DNA from: Planosporangium flavigriseum
GTDB lineage: Bacteria; Actinomycetota; Actinomycetes; Mycobacteriales; Micromonosporaceae
Direction of reading: 5' to 3'
DNA: 64,000 bases
Assembly: GCF_011947225.1 (NCBI RefSeq)
Contig: NZ_JAATVW010000001.1
Span: 1 to 64,000, forward strand
Position numbers and translations under genes: made by a program. Below the pieces are notes generated by a model. It did no database searches. It was given only the letters and a program-made list of their open reading frames with translations, and was not told where the DNA came from. This document shows, piece by piece, positions 37,599-45,822 of this stretch. Position 1 is the stretch's first letter, and each line of letters begins with the position of its first letter.

Positions 37599-38798
37599 TC
37601 ATGTCGCGTCCTCCACGACCTTCTCAACCTCTCGGACTCGGATCTCCCCCGACACCAACTTCGGCAACAAGGCGTCCCGCAGATGCCCGAGGTCACGCGA
37701 CTCCGCCAGCGCCTGGTCACCGCGCGCCTCGAGCACGTCCAGCGCTGGGCGGAGGTTGCCCATCGCCTCGGAATCTGGAAGCCGCAACCGCATGCCAGCA
37801 AGCTTCACCCGGCTCAGCTCGGTCTGCCCAGTACTACCCTCACCCATTGCTTCGATCGCAGGCTGCGCGAGAAGCATGGCGAATCCTGCACAAACTTGAT
37901 CGGTTTTCGCTGGGTCGAACCGAACAATTGTGACGTGGGTATCGACAGTACATTCTCGTGCGAGCGTCCAGCGAGCTACACGTCCTAGGGTGCCTACCCC
38001 AGTGGAGTTCACAAGGATGTCATGAAGCCTCAGTTTCTTGCCGTCGGGAACCTTATCCCGGAGAGTAAAGCGCCCTGGCTCCAAAGACACACGACCGTTA
38101 CGAATGCATTTCTGATTCAAAACCAATAAATCATTATCAGATAAGCTGTAACGAGGAGTGACACCTCGACTGATCAACTCAGCAAGGGCACCAACCTCAT
38201 GCTCGTGCGACCTCGTTTCGAGAGCCTGGCGGACCAAATTTAGCCCTAGCTCCCGCGCCGTAGCAGCGATCCGCTCATTAACGGCAATCTTGTCGTCCAG
38301 CGCATCCAACGCGTCAGCGATGCCACGCTGCATACGCATAGGAGGCACATATACGCGAATCCTGGGGATATCCCTTACGTTCAAGCTACTAAAAACAGCC
38401 CCAACGTTGAGTAAGCGATCAACTTCCGATTCCCAGTGCTCACCACGTGTTGCCCATCGGAGGTAACGCTGATCGATGCGACTCCCATCCGATCGCGCAA
38501 TGACTAAGTTCTGCCCGATCGCACACTCAAGTCCACGCGGAACCGCAGCTGTATCACCGACCCTTCCGCGTCGCGTGATAATAAGATCCCCTTGCCGTGG
38601 TTTCGTGCGACGGGTCCATAACTCAAAGTCCTGTTGCGTGATACGTCTAACGCTATTTAGATCCAGCCGACCATCAACGATATTCGGAATCGCCACGTAC
38701 GGATATCCACTTCCAGCGTCACGCGGGGTCTTATGCTCGCAGTCGAGCACTTTTACTCCGAGTAGCCCCAGCTCCTCCAAAGGCCAACGGTCAGACAT
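37599..38798 (-). CDS. hsdS: Type I restriction enzyme, S subunit (HsdS)
   Basis: This 399-residue specificity subunit starts ATG at 38798, 8 nt inside the end of hsdM. It has two target-recognition domains, each followed by a conserved helix. TRD1 runs from about residue 1 to 160, ending [20 protein letters not shown] and [17 protein letters not shown]2 covers about 190-360 ([40 protein letters not shown]), ending in [20 protein letters not shown]. The pseudo-repeat structure is typical. The TRDs, above all around 38000-38760, are markedly more AT-rich than hsdM and hsdR, pointing to exchange of the specificity gene by transfer. Confidence 0.93.
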   Translation of the reverse strand: MSDRWPLEELGLLGVKVLDCEHKTPRDAGSGYPYVAIPNIVDGRLDLNSVRRITQQDFELWTRRTKPRQGDLIITRRGRVGDTAAVPRGLECAIGQNLVIARSDGSRIDQRYLRWATRGEHWESEVDRLLNVGAVFSSLNVRDIPRIRVYVPPMRMQRGIADALDALDDKIAVNERIAATARELGLNLVRQALETRSHEHEVGALAELISRGVTPRYSLSDNDLLVLNQKCIRNGRVSLEPGRFTLRDKVPDGKKLRLHDILVNSTGVGTLGRVARWTLARECTVDTHVTIVRFDPAKTDQVCAGFAMLLAQPAIEAMGEGSTGQTELSRVKLAGMRLRLPDSEAMGNLRPALDVLEARGDQALAESRDLGHLRDALLPKLVSGEIRVREVEKVVEDAT

Positions 38799-40398
38799 CG
38801 AGGCGCTCCAACTGCTCGCGGATAGCTGTCCCTAAACGAGCCGACTCGTCGAAGTACGCGTATAGTTCCTTCTTCAGCCGTTCGATCTTGTCGGCAATCG
38901 GCTCGTCGTCAGAGGTGTCGACCTCGGCGGCGCCGACGTAGCGGCCCGGCGTCAAGACGTGGTCATGCTTGCGGATCTCGTCCAAGGTGGCCGAGTAGCA
39001 GAAGCCAGCCAGATCCTCGTACTTCTCGTCTTTCGCGGAGGCGGTGCCGCGCCAGGCGTGATAGGCCCCCGCAATCTTCGCGACGTCCTCGTCCGTCAGC
39101 ACCCGTTCCGTGCGGTCGACCATCGTGCCCATGTTCCGGGCGTCGATGAACAGCACCTCACCGCGCCGGTCATCCAGCTTCTTCGCACCCTGCGGACTCT
39201 TGTCCTTGGCAAAGAACCAGAGGCATGCCGGGATCTGCGTAGTGCGAAACAACTGCGGCGGCAACGCGATCATGCACGAGATCAGGTCGGCCTCTACCAT
39301 TGCTGCCCGGATCTCGCCCTCACCCGACTGCGTCGACGACATCGAGCCGTTGGCCAGCACCACGCCTGCCATGCCTCGCTCCCCGAGCTTCGACACTATG
39401 TGCTGCAGCCAGGCGAAGTTGGCATTACCTGCCGGCGGGGTCCCGTACCGCCACCGCGGATCGTCGGTCTTCCGCGCCCAGTCGGACATGTTGAACGGCG
39501 GGTTGGCGAGGATGAAGTCGGCCCGCAGGTCGGGGTGCTTGTCGGCGTGGAAGGTGTCCTCCCACTTGGGGCCGAGGTTGCCGCTGATGCCGTGGATGGC
39601 GAGGTTCATCTTCGCCAGCCGCCAGGTGCGTTCGTTGGACTCCTGGCCGTAGACGGCGATGTCGTCGCGACGGCCGCGGTGGTTGAGCACGAACTTCTCG
39701 GCCTGCACGAACATGCCACCCGACCCGCAGCAGGGGTCGTAGACCCGACCCGAGTACGGCTCGAGCACCTCAACCAGCAGCTTGACCACGCTGCGCGGCG
39801 TGTAGAACTCCCCGCCCCGCTTGCCTTCCGCGCGGGCGAACTTCTCCAGGAAGTACTCGTACACCTCTCCGAGCACGTCCCGGGCGGGCTTGTCGCCGTG
39901 CCCGGTGAACCGGGCGTCGCTGATGAGGTCGACCAGTTCACTCAGGCGCCGTTGGTCGACGTTGTCCCGGTTGAAGATCTTCGGGAGTACGGCACGGAGC
40001 GCCTCGTTCGACTTCATGACGGCGTCCATGGCGTTGTCGAGCAGGAGGCCGATCTCTCCGCCCTTTGCGTTCTCCGCCAGATGCTCCCAGCGCGCCTCCT
40101 GCGGCACCCAGAAGACGCCGTGACCGGTGTACTCGTCGACGTCGTCCAGGAAGGCGTCGACGCGTGACTCGTCGATGCCCTGGTCGAGGATCTCCTTGCG
40201 GATCTCCTCGCGGCGCTCGTCGAAGGCGTCGGAGACGTACTTGAGGAATACCAGGCCCAGGACGAAGTCCTTGTACTGCGCGGCGTCCATCGATCCGCGC
40301 AGCTTGTCGGCGGCCTTCCACAGCGTGTCGCGTAGGTCAGCCATGGTGGGCACGCCCGGCAGAGTTGCCTGCCCGGTGGCCTTCTTCCTGGGTGGCAT
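38791..40398 (-). CDS. hsdM: Type I DNA methyltransferase subunit (HsdM)
   Basis: The protein has 535 residues. The N-terminal HsdM helical domain ([37 protein letters not shown]) is followed by an N6-adenine methyltransferase: [20 protein letters not shown], motif [14 protein letters not shown], motif [10 protein letters not shown], and [17 protein letters not shown]. The C-terminal coiled tail ([20 protein letters not shown]) contacts HsdS. The start ATG at 40398 has GGAGCACC-type spacing. The stop overlaps the hsdS start by 8 nt. With hsdS and hsdR it makes a complete Type I system. Confidence 0.95.
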   Translation of the reverse strand: MPPRKKATGQATLPGVPTMADLRDTLWKAADKLRGSMDAAQYKDFVLGLVFLKYVSDAFDERREEIRKEILDQGIDESRVDAFLDDVDEYTGHGVFWVPQEARWEHLAENAKGGEIGLLLDNAMDAVMKSNEALRAVLPKIFNRDNVDQRRLSELVDLISDARFTGHGDKPARDVLGEVYEYFLEKFARAEGKRGGEFYTPRSVVKLLVEVLEPYSGRVYDPCCGSGGMFVQAEKFVLNHRGRRDDIAVYGQESNERTWRLAKMNLAIHGISGNLGPKWEDTFHADKHPDLRADFILANPPFNMSDWARKTDDPRWRYGTPPAGNANFAWLQHIVSKLGERGMAGVVLANGSMSSTQSGEGEIRAAMVEADLISCMIALPPQLFRTTQIPACLWFFAKDKSPQGAKKLDDRRGEVLFIDARNMGTMVDRTERVLTDEDVAKIAGAYHAWRGTASAKDEKYEDLAGFCYSATLDEIRKHDHVLTPGRYVGAAEVDTSDDEPIADKIERLKKELYAYFDESARLGTAIREQLERLDV

Positions 40399-40455
40399 GG
40401 TGCTCCTTGTCCGTATTACGGGTTAGTCAGTCTTGCTGGTCTCTTCAGCGGGGGT

Positions 40456-42582
40456 CTATCCGACGATCGGCGTTTCCGTCATGGTGAGTGTGCCGTTGGT
40501 AACCCCGGTGACGGCGAGCCGGCCCAGCTCATCGAGGAGGTCGATTTCGCGGCGGGCCATCGCCCGGCGCGCGTCGATCACCGCGAGCAGCATGTCGAGG
40601 CGGGCCACCTCGGCCGGTGCGAGCAGCGGGATCTGCAACTCATCCAAGCGCGAGGCTGCTCGAACAGCGCCGGCGGCACGGCCGGCCTGGCCGACGTGGG
40701 TCAGCAATTCGGCTAGCACCCGTGGGGTGAACCGGTAGCGCTCGCTGGGCGGAATGCGCAGCACCCGTGCCGGGAACTCGACGACCGAGAATCCGTCCTG
40801 GTCGCGGTAGACACACAGGCGGGGCACGAGGGTGACCACGAGATCGTCCGGCTCGGTCAGCCGGACCCGCGGATACTTCGCGGCGAGCACTCCGCGATCG
40901 ACGACCCGCACACCAACAGCTGAGGTGCCGGTCAGTTCCGGCACACCCAGCACCCGGTGGTGACCGTCCCGGACGATGTCGGCCGCCGCGACCCGGTACC
41001 CGTTGTACACGGTGAGCTGGTGGGCCTTGACGAGCGCTCCGATCGACTGGGTGGGCGCGGACACGGCGTCGTCTCGGCTGGCGAGCCGGCTGCGCACAGC
41101 CGGCCGCAGTTCGGTCGCGGCCAGTTCGTCGAGTTCGACCTCGATGTCGGTGACCCGGGCGATTGTTTCCTGGACGTCTCTCGTCAGTACCCGTGGACCC
41201 GCCGAACGTCGGGTTGTGAGCGGTCTGCGAGGAGCGATCAGGTCGGCGACCGCCGCTTGGACGGCATGCGCCCGTAGATGCTGGTGGGGCTGGTGGCCGT
41301 TTCGCCGCCACGTTGTCACGTCCCACACCAGCGCCTCGACGACATCGGCGGTGAGCGGCCGGTCCGAGACGTCTGCGAGCAAGACTCGGCCCTGCCACTT
41401 CGAGCCTTCCTCTCGGCGCAGCACCCAGAGCGCCGTCTGATAGCCCGGGCGGAACGGCACCAGGCCACCCGGGAGTTGGATGACTGCCTCCACCCGGCCA
41501 CTGCTCAACAGCTCATTGCGGGTGCGCGCCGCGGGCCGGTACGGCGGCAGCGCGCCGACGAGCAGGTCCGCCGGGCCGAGCACGACCGCGGTCTGGCCGG
41601 GCCCGAGTTCCTCGGTGATGTCCCGTACGGCGGCGAGCGGGTTGGCCTCGCCACGGCCCTCTTTCGGCTGGTAGGGCAGGCGCGTGACGAGCACGTCCGG
41701 CACCGGCCCCGGCAGCTCGGTGCCGACGTTCACCTGCCGATCAGCGGCGCCGAGACCGTGCACGGCCAGTCGGCGGCGCAGGATGCGTGCCCGGAATGGG
41801 TCGGCCTCGGCGGCGACGAAGGTCGGTGTCGCGTACTCACCGAGTTGGTGGTGCACCGCCACGAGCAGATCGCCGGGTCCTGCCGCCGGATCGGCGACCA
41901 GGACCGTGCCGTACCGGTCCGCGTACTCGCGGGCACCGGACAGCCCGGCGATCAGACTTGCCAGGGCCGGGTTCACCGCATCGGCGTACAACTCCGGCAC
42001 GGTGAACCGGTTTCGGGCGGCGAGCACCCGCTCGTACGCCTCGGTGCAGCCCCAGGCCGCTTCCACAAGCTCGTCGACCGCCGCCGCCAGCCAGGCGGCG
42101 TCGTCCGGCAACGCGTTGATCTCGCCCCGCAGTAGGTCGTCACCTGGGTCGGCGTCGCGGGCACGCTCCCGAAGGTCGGCGATGACCTGCCGCTCGGTAA
42201 GCCGGTGCGGGGAGAGCAACTCATCGTCCAGGTGACGCAGGCAGATCAGGGCGGTAATCGCCGCGGTCAACTCCCTGGGCCGTAGCGTGGCCGCCCGCCG
42301 CCGGCCACCACGTCCCAGCGGTAGACCGCCGGCTAGACAGCCCAGCAGGTGCAGCCACAGGTCGGGCTCGATCTCACGGCGATCAGCGCGACCTGTGTCG
42401 ACGAGCCAGTCCACGACGCCACGGGCGTCGAAGAGCGGCCGCCCCCGGTCCTCGTCGACCGGGGCGGGGAACTGCGGATGCCTGCGCCGCCACGTCGTGA
42501 CGACCGGCCGCTGGACGCCGGCGAGCTCGGCGATCTCCGGCATGGAGATGAGCAGGGGTACGGCCACAACGGTACTGACCAT
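40456..42582 (-). CDS. HTH protein with a degenerate N6-methylase domain, leading the Type I operon
   Basis: The 708-residue protein starts ATG at 42582, with AGAGGGG 8 nt upstream. Residues 8-60 form a MerR/AlpA-like helix-turn-helix (SMPEIAELAGVQRPVVTTWR, RGRPLFDARGVVDWLVDT). The middle has a Rossmann methylase fold, but motif I is DPAAGPGD (normally DPxxGSG) and the catalytic NPP(Y/F) is replaced by TRLPYQ at about 298, so methylation is unlikely. HsdM-like landmarks remain (LPGGLVPFRPGYQTALWVL). The C-terminal 230 residues resemble an HsdS-type recognition/coil region (ELDELAATELRPAVRSRLAS; VARLDMLLAVIDARRAMAR). It lies 57 bp before hsdM. A regulatory or target-locating role is inferred. 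Confidence 0.7.
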   Translation of the reverse strand: MVSTVVAVPLLISMPEIAELAGVQRPVVTTWRRRHPQFPAPVDEDRGRPLFDARGVVDWLVDTGRADRREIEPDLWLHLLGCLAGGLPLGRGGRRRAATLRPRELTAAITALICLRHLDDELLSPHRLTERQVIADLRERARDADPGDDLLRGEINALPDDAAWLAAAVDELVEAAWGCTEAYERVLAARNRFTVPELYADAVNPALASLIAGLSGAREYADRYGTVLVADPAAGPGDLLVAVHHQLGEYATPTFVAAEADPFRARILRRRLAVHGLGAADRQVNVGTELPGPVPDVLVTRLPYQPKEGRGEANPLAAVRDITEELGPGQTAVVLGPADLLVGALPPYRPAARTRNELLSSGRVEAVIQLPGGLVPFRPGYQTALWVLRREEGSKWQGRVLLADVSDRPLTADVVEALVWDVTTWRRNGHQPHQHLRAHAVQAAVADLIAPRRPLTTRRSAGPRVLTRDVQETIARVTDIEVELDELAATELRPAVRSRLASRDDAVSAPTQSIGALVKAHQLTVYNGYRVAAADIVRDGHHRVLGVPELTGTSAVGVRVVDRGVLAAKYPRVRLTEPDDLVVTLVPRLCVYRDQDGFSVVEFPARVLRIPPSERYRFTPRVLAELLTHVGQAGRAAGAVRAASRLDELQIPLLAPAEVARLDMLLAVIDARRAMARREIDLLDELGRLAVTGVTNGTLTMTETPIVG

Positions 42583-42818
42583 TGCGTACACCCCTCTCGT
42601 ATGTCATCGATCTTGCACTGACCTGCAGTGAGATTAGAGACCGCTCAGGTTTTAGTCCAGCTACAAGGCTGATAACCAGGGTTATCAGTAGCACGGTGGC
42701 ATGGTTCCTGGACTTCGAAGATCACCACTGCTGTCATCGAGAGGCACACCGACGAGCCGAGAAACTCTCCGGCGGCGTCGGATCCCGGAACCCTCATGCC
42801 TGGAAAGGGCCACTCAGC

Positions 42819-43256
42819 ATGCGCAAGTTGCACGTCTTCGGAATCGCCACGCTCGCCGTACTCGCTCTCGGCTGCGGGGCTGGTGCCAGCAAGGACGACA
42901 CCACCCAGGGCCCTGGCGTGGACAAGCCCGCGGCGTCCGGCGCCGCGTCGAACGCCGCCGGCTCTCAGGCCAAGAAGGGCGAGCACGCCGTCGTCTTCGA
43001 GGTGACCGGTGACGGCGTCAGCAAGGCCAACTCCGTGACGTACGGGATCGGTGGCAACAGCTCGCAGGCCAACGGCACCGCGCTGCCCTGGAAGAAGGAG
43101 GCGACCTCCAGCGACGCCTTCCTGATGCTGAGCCTCGTCGCCCAGTCCGGCGGCAGCGGCACCATCTCCTGCCGCGTCAGCGTCGACGGCAAGGTCGTCG
43201 TCGAGAACAGCTCGCAGGGCCAGTACGCCGTCGTGACCTGCTCGCACGCCGGCTGA
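42819..43256 (+). CDS. MmpS-like lipoprotein
   Basis: The 145-residue protein starts ATG at 42819, with GAAAGGG upstream. The signal peptide ends in a lipobox LALGC (acylated Cys at about 19), followed by a disordered Ala/Ser/Asp-rich linker. The exported domain is MmpS-like: VVFEVTGDGVSKANSVTYGI, LPWKKEATSSDAFLMLSLVA, SCRVSVDGKVVVENSSQGQY. In mycobacteria MmpS proteins assist MmpL transporters, but in other actinomycetes they stand alone as here. It is divergent from the Type I operon and ends in a strong terminator at 43272. Confidence 0.82.
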   Translation: MRKLHVFGIATLAVLALGCGAGASKDDTTQGPGVDKPAASGAASNAAGSQAKKGEHAVVFEVTGDGVSKANSVTYGIGGNSSQANGTALPWKKEATSSDAFLMLSLVAQSGGSGTISCRVSVDGKVVVENSSQGQYAVVTCSHAG

Positions 43257-43271
43257 GCCGACTGCCTCCCC

Positions 43272-43293
43272 GGGGCGGGCGACCGCCCGCCCC
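43272..43293 (+). terminator. Terminator after the MmpS-like lipoprotein gene
   Basis: GGGGCGGGCG (43272-43281) and CGCCCGCCCC (43284-43293) form a perfect 10-bp stem with a 2-nt loop, 15 nt after the stop. Confidence 0.6.
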
Positions 43294-43330
43294 GCCCGTC
43301 CCCTCTCCCCCGGTGTTCACAGGAGACGTC

Positions 43331-44173
43331 GTGCGTCTGGACGAGTTCACCAACGCCCTGCCCCTACTCCCCGAGGCGCTCCGCCACCGCGCCGAGGCGC
43401 TGCGCCCCTACCTGACGCTCAACCGCTGCGAACGCTGCCGTCAGATCAGCGACGCGGTGAACCTCGCCCTGATCGCCGCCCGCTACGACGAGGTCGCATC
43501 GGCGGCCCATCAGCTCGAGGCCGCGGACGCGCTCGCCGCCGACCACGACCGGCTCGCGGCGGGTGGGTGCCGGGCCGGCGTGCGCGGCGGGGACTCGGCC
43601 CGCGGCCGCAGCCTGGTCACCCGCTGGGCGCACACCGACGCGGACCTGGTAGCCGCGACCGACGCGAGTTGGAAGGGCAGGTACGGCGGGATCGCGTACG
43701 TGGTCAGCGACGGGCACTTCGGCCTGCGGGGTCGCACCACCAGCCGCCTCGACCCGACCGGGCCGTCCCGGGCGCTCATCAACGAACTCCGCGCGGTGGA
43801 GTACCTGCTGTCGGGCTTCGTCACGCCGCCGGACCGGCTGACCGTGCTGGTCGACAGCCTGAGCGCGCTGTCGTATCTGCACCGCTGGCAGGCCGGCGAC
43901 GGCACGGCCATGCCGGCCGGGTACAGCCTGCGCCCCCGCATCCGGGCCGCGCAGCCGACGCTCGTGCGGCTCGCCGAGCTCGTACCGAATCTTCCCGGTG
44001 TGACCTTCCAGCACATCAAGGGCCACGCCGGCCACCCGCTCAACGAGGCCGCCGACGCGCTCTCGCACATGGCTCGGCGCAGGTTGACCGAACCGTTCGA
44101 CCTGCGCGGTCGGGCCGAGGACCTCGTCGACGCCTTCCTCCGCGACTGGCACACCGCCGGCGCCGCAGCCTGA
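43331..44173 (+). CDS. RNase H-fold protein
   Basis: The 280-residue protein starts at a GTG at 43331 with GGAG 6 nt upstream. The N-terminal 100 residues are helical and unassigned. Residues about 108-255 are an RNase HI fold with all four acidic positions: D in AATDASWKGRYGG, E in LINELRAVEYLL, D in VLVDSLSALSYL, and the terminal HIKGHAGHPLNEAADALSHM. It should cleave RNA in RNA-DNA hybrids. The N-terminal extension and missing basic protrusion distinguish it from ordinary rnhA. It is followed 31 bp later by a coiled-coil membrane protein; no link to the flanking defence genes is established. Confidence 0.82.
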   Translation: MRLDEFTNALPLLPEALRHRAEALRPYLTLNRCERCRQISDAVNLALIAARYDEVASAAHQLEAADALAADHDRLAAGGCRAGVRGGDSARGRSLVTRWAHTDADLVAATDASWKGRYGGIAYVVSDGHFGLRGRTTSRLDPTGPSRALINELRAVEYLLSGFVTPPDRLTVLVDSLSALSYLHRWQAGDGTAMPAGYSLRPRIRAAQPTLVRLAELVPNLPGVTFQHIKGHAGHPLNEAADALSHMARRRLTEPFDLRGRAEDLVDAFLRDWHTAGAAA

Positions 44174-44204
44174 GCCATCGAGTACCCGAGACGGGAGAAG
44201 CCCC

Positions 44205-44822
44205 ATGACCACTGAACCATTGGCAGACGACTTAGCACCGGACGAGCCCGCTACGGAGGTTCCACCCAAGCCGCGCGTATGGCGCCGGCCGCGGTTCTGG
44301 ATCGCGTTCGTCCTCGCAGCGGCCCTTGTCGCGGGTTGGAGCCTCACCTTCTACTACCAGCACAGCAGCGAGACCTACCGCCAGGCCGACGCGAAGAGCC
44401 GCGCCACCGCCAGCGATCTCAGCAAGCGCCTGGGGTCGATGACCCAGGAACGCGATACGGAGAAGGCCCGCGCAGACCAGCTGCAGACCCGTGAGGACGC
44501 GGTGAAGCAGCTCGAGGACCGGGTCCAGACGCGCGAGGGCGAGGTGAAGAAGCGCGAGGACGCCGTATCGCAGGCGGAGAAGGTCCAGGCGCAGAACACC
44601 ATCCACGAGGGCACCTGGGCGGTCGACGTCGACATTCAACCCGGTACGTACCGCACGAAGGATCCGGTCTCCGGCCAGTGCTATTGGGCTATCTATTCGG
44701 ACGCCAACGGCCGCAACATCGTCGCCAACGACATCGTCACCGGTGGCCGGCCGACGGTGACTCTGTCCGGCGGCCAGTACTTCACGAGCCGTCGCTGCGG
44801 CGACTGGACCAAGGTTTCTTAG
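44205..44822 (+). CDS. Membrane-anchored coiled-coil protein
   Basis: This 205-residue protein has a short acidic N-terminus and one transmembrane helix at about 31-50 (FWIAFVLAAALVAGWSLTFY). A strongly charged coiled coil follows at about 55-130 (RADQLQTREDAVKQLEDRVQ, REGEVKKREDAVSQAEKV), then a small globular end (IHEGTWAVDVDIQPGTYRTK, CYWAIYSDANGRNIVANDIV) that resembles lipoprotein/SH3-like exported domains seen in other actinomycete hypothetical proteins. The coiled coil and end domain would lie outside the membrane. Function unknown. It ends 11 bp before the next gene. Confidence 0.7.
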   Translation: MTTEPLADDLAPDEPATEVPPKPRVWRRPRFWIAFVLAAALVAGWSLTFYYQHSSETYRQADAKSRATASDLSKRLGSMTQERDTEKARADQLQTREDAVKQLEDRVQTREGEVKKREDAVSQAEKVQAQNTIHEGTWAVDVDIQPGTYRTKDPVSGQCYWAIYSDANGRNIVANDIVTGGRPTVTLSGGQYFTSRRCGDWTKVS

Positions 44823-44833
44823 GAGGATCGAGC

Positions 44834-45673
44834 GTGTCCACGTACGGTGCCGACGCCGTCTACCGCGTCAACCCGGGGGCAGCGGACTCCTCCGTCATCC
44901 TGCACGTCCCGCACAGCTCCCGGCACATCACTCCGGCCGCCCGACCGCACATCCTGCTCGACGACGCGGCGCTGACGGCTGAGCTGGACCATATGACCGA
45001 CGCCCACACCAGCCGCATCGCCGACCGGGCAGCCTCGGGTGCCGCCCGCACCCCGTGGACGTTCACGAACCTGTCCTCCCGCCTGGTCGTCGACCCCGAG
45101 CGGTTCCCGGACGAGCGCGAGGAGATGCTCGAAGTGGGCATGGGCGCGGTGTACACCCGGACCTCGCACCGGGGAAAACTTCGCAACGACGACCCGGCCC
45201 ACGAGAAGGACCTCCTGGCGACGCACTACGAGCCGTACGCGGCCGCCATGACGGACCTCGTCGACGATCGCCTGGCCGCTACCGGCCGCGCCGTCATCAT
45301 CGACGTGCACTCCTACCCTGCGATGCCGCTGCCGTACGAACTGCACGCCGACGGGGAGCGGCCCGCCGTCTGCCTGGGCGCCGACGAGACACACACCCCG
45401 CCGTACCTGCTCGCCGCCGCCGAGTACGCCTTCTCCTCGTGCGGGAGCATCGCCGTCAACACGCCGTTCTCCGGCTGCTACGTCCCACTGAAGCACTACG
45501 GGAAGCAGCGGGCGGTGACCGCGCTCATGGTCGAGATCCGCCGCGACACCTACATGACGGAGCCGGGCGGGGCGCTGACCGCCGGCATCGACCGCATCGT
45601 CGAAGCGCTCACCCGCCTGGTCGACGTGGTCTCGGCCGCGACCGCTGGCAACCGGCCGTCGAAGGCCAACTGA
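44834..45673 (+). CDS. N-formylglutamate amidohydrolase family protein
   Basis: This 279-residue protein starts at a GTG at 44834, with AGGAGG 7 nt upstream. Features of the FGase fold are SVILHVPHSSRHITP at the N-terminus, ELDHMTDAHTSRIA, NLSSRLVVDPERFPDEREEM, the metal/catalytic IIDVHSYPAMPLPYE, and NTPFSGCYVPLKHY. In histidine catabolism the family releases formate from N-formylglutamate, but no hut genes are nearby, so the true substrate may differ. It follows the coiled-coil gene by 11 bp and is probably co-transcribed with it. Confidence 0.85.
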   Translation: MSTYGADAVYRVNPGAADSSVILHVPHSSRHITPAARPHILLDDAALTAELDHMTDAHTSRIADRAASGAARTPWTFTNLSSRLVVDPERFPDEREEMLEVGMGAVYTRTSHRGKLRNDDPAHEKDLLATHYEPYAAAMTDLVDDRLAATGRAVIIDVHSYPAMPLPYELHADGERPAVCLGADETHTPPYLLAAAEYAFSSCGSIAVNTPFSGCYVPLKHYGKQRAVTALMVEIRRDTYMTEPGGALTAGIDRIVEALTRLVDVVSAATAGNRPSKAN

Positions 45674-45822
45674 CAACTTCCCGACTGTCGCACCCGCTGT
45701 CCGTTCGCTTTGTATATCCAGAGGCGACGATCCAGCCCCGCTGGGCACCGCGACCTCTGGGCCGGCCCGACCTGCTGCTAGTCGAACTCCAAACCGTCTC
45801 AACGAGTCTCCGCGAGGAAGCA

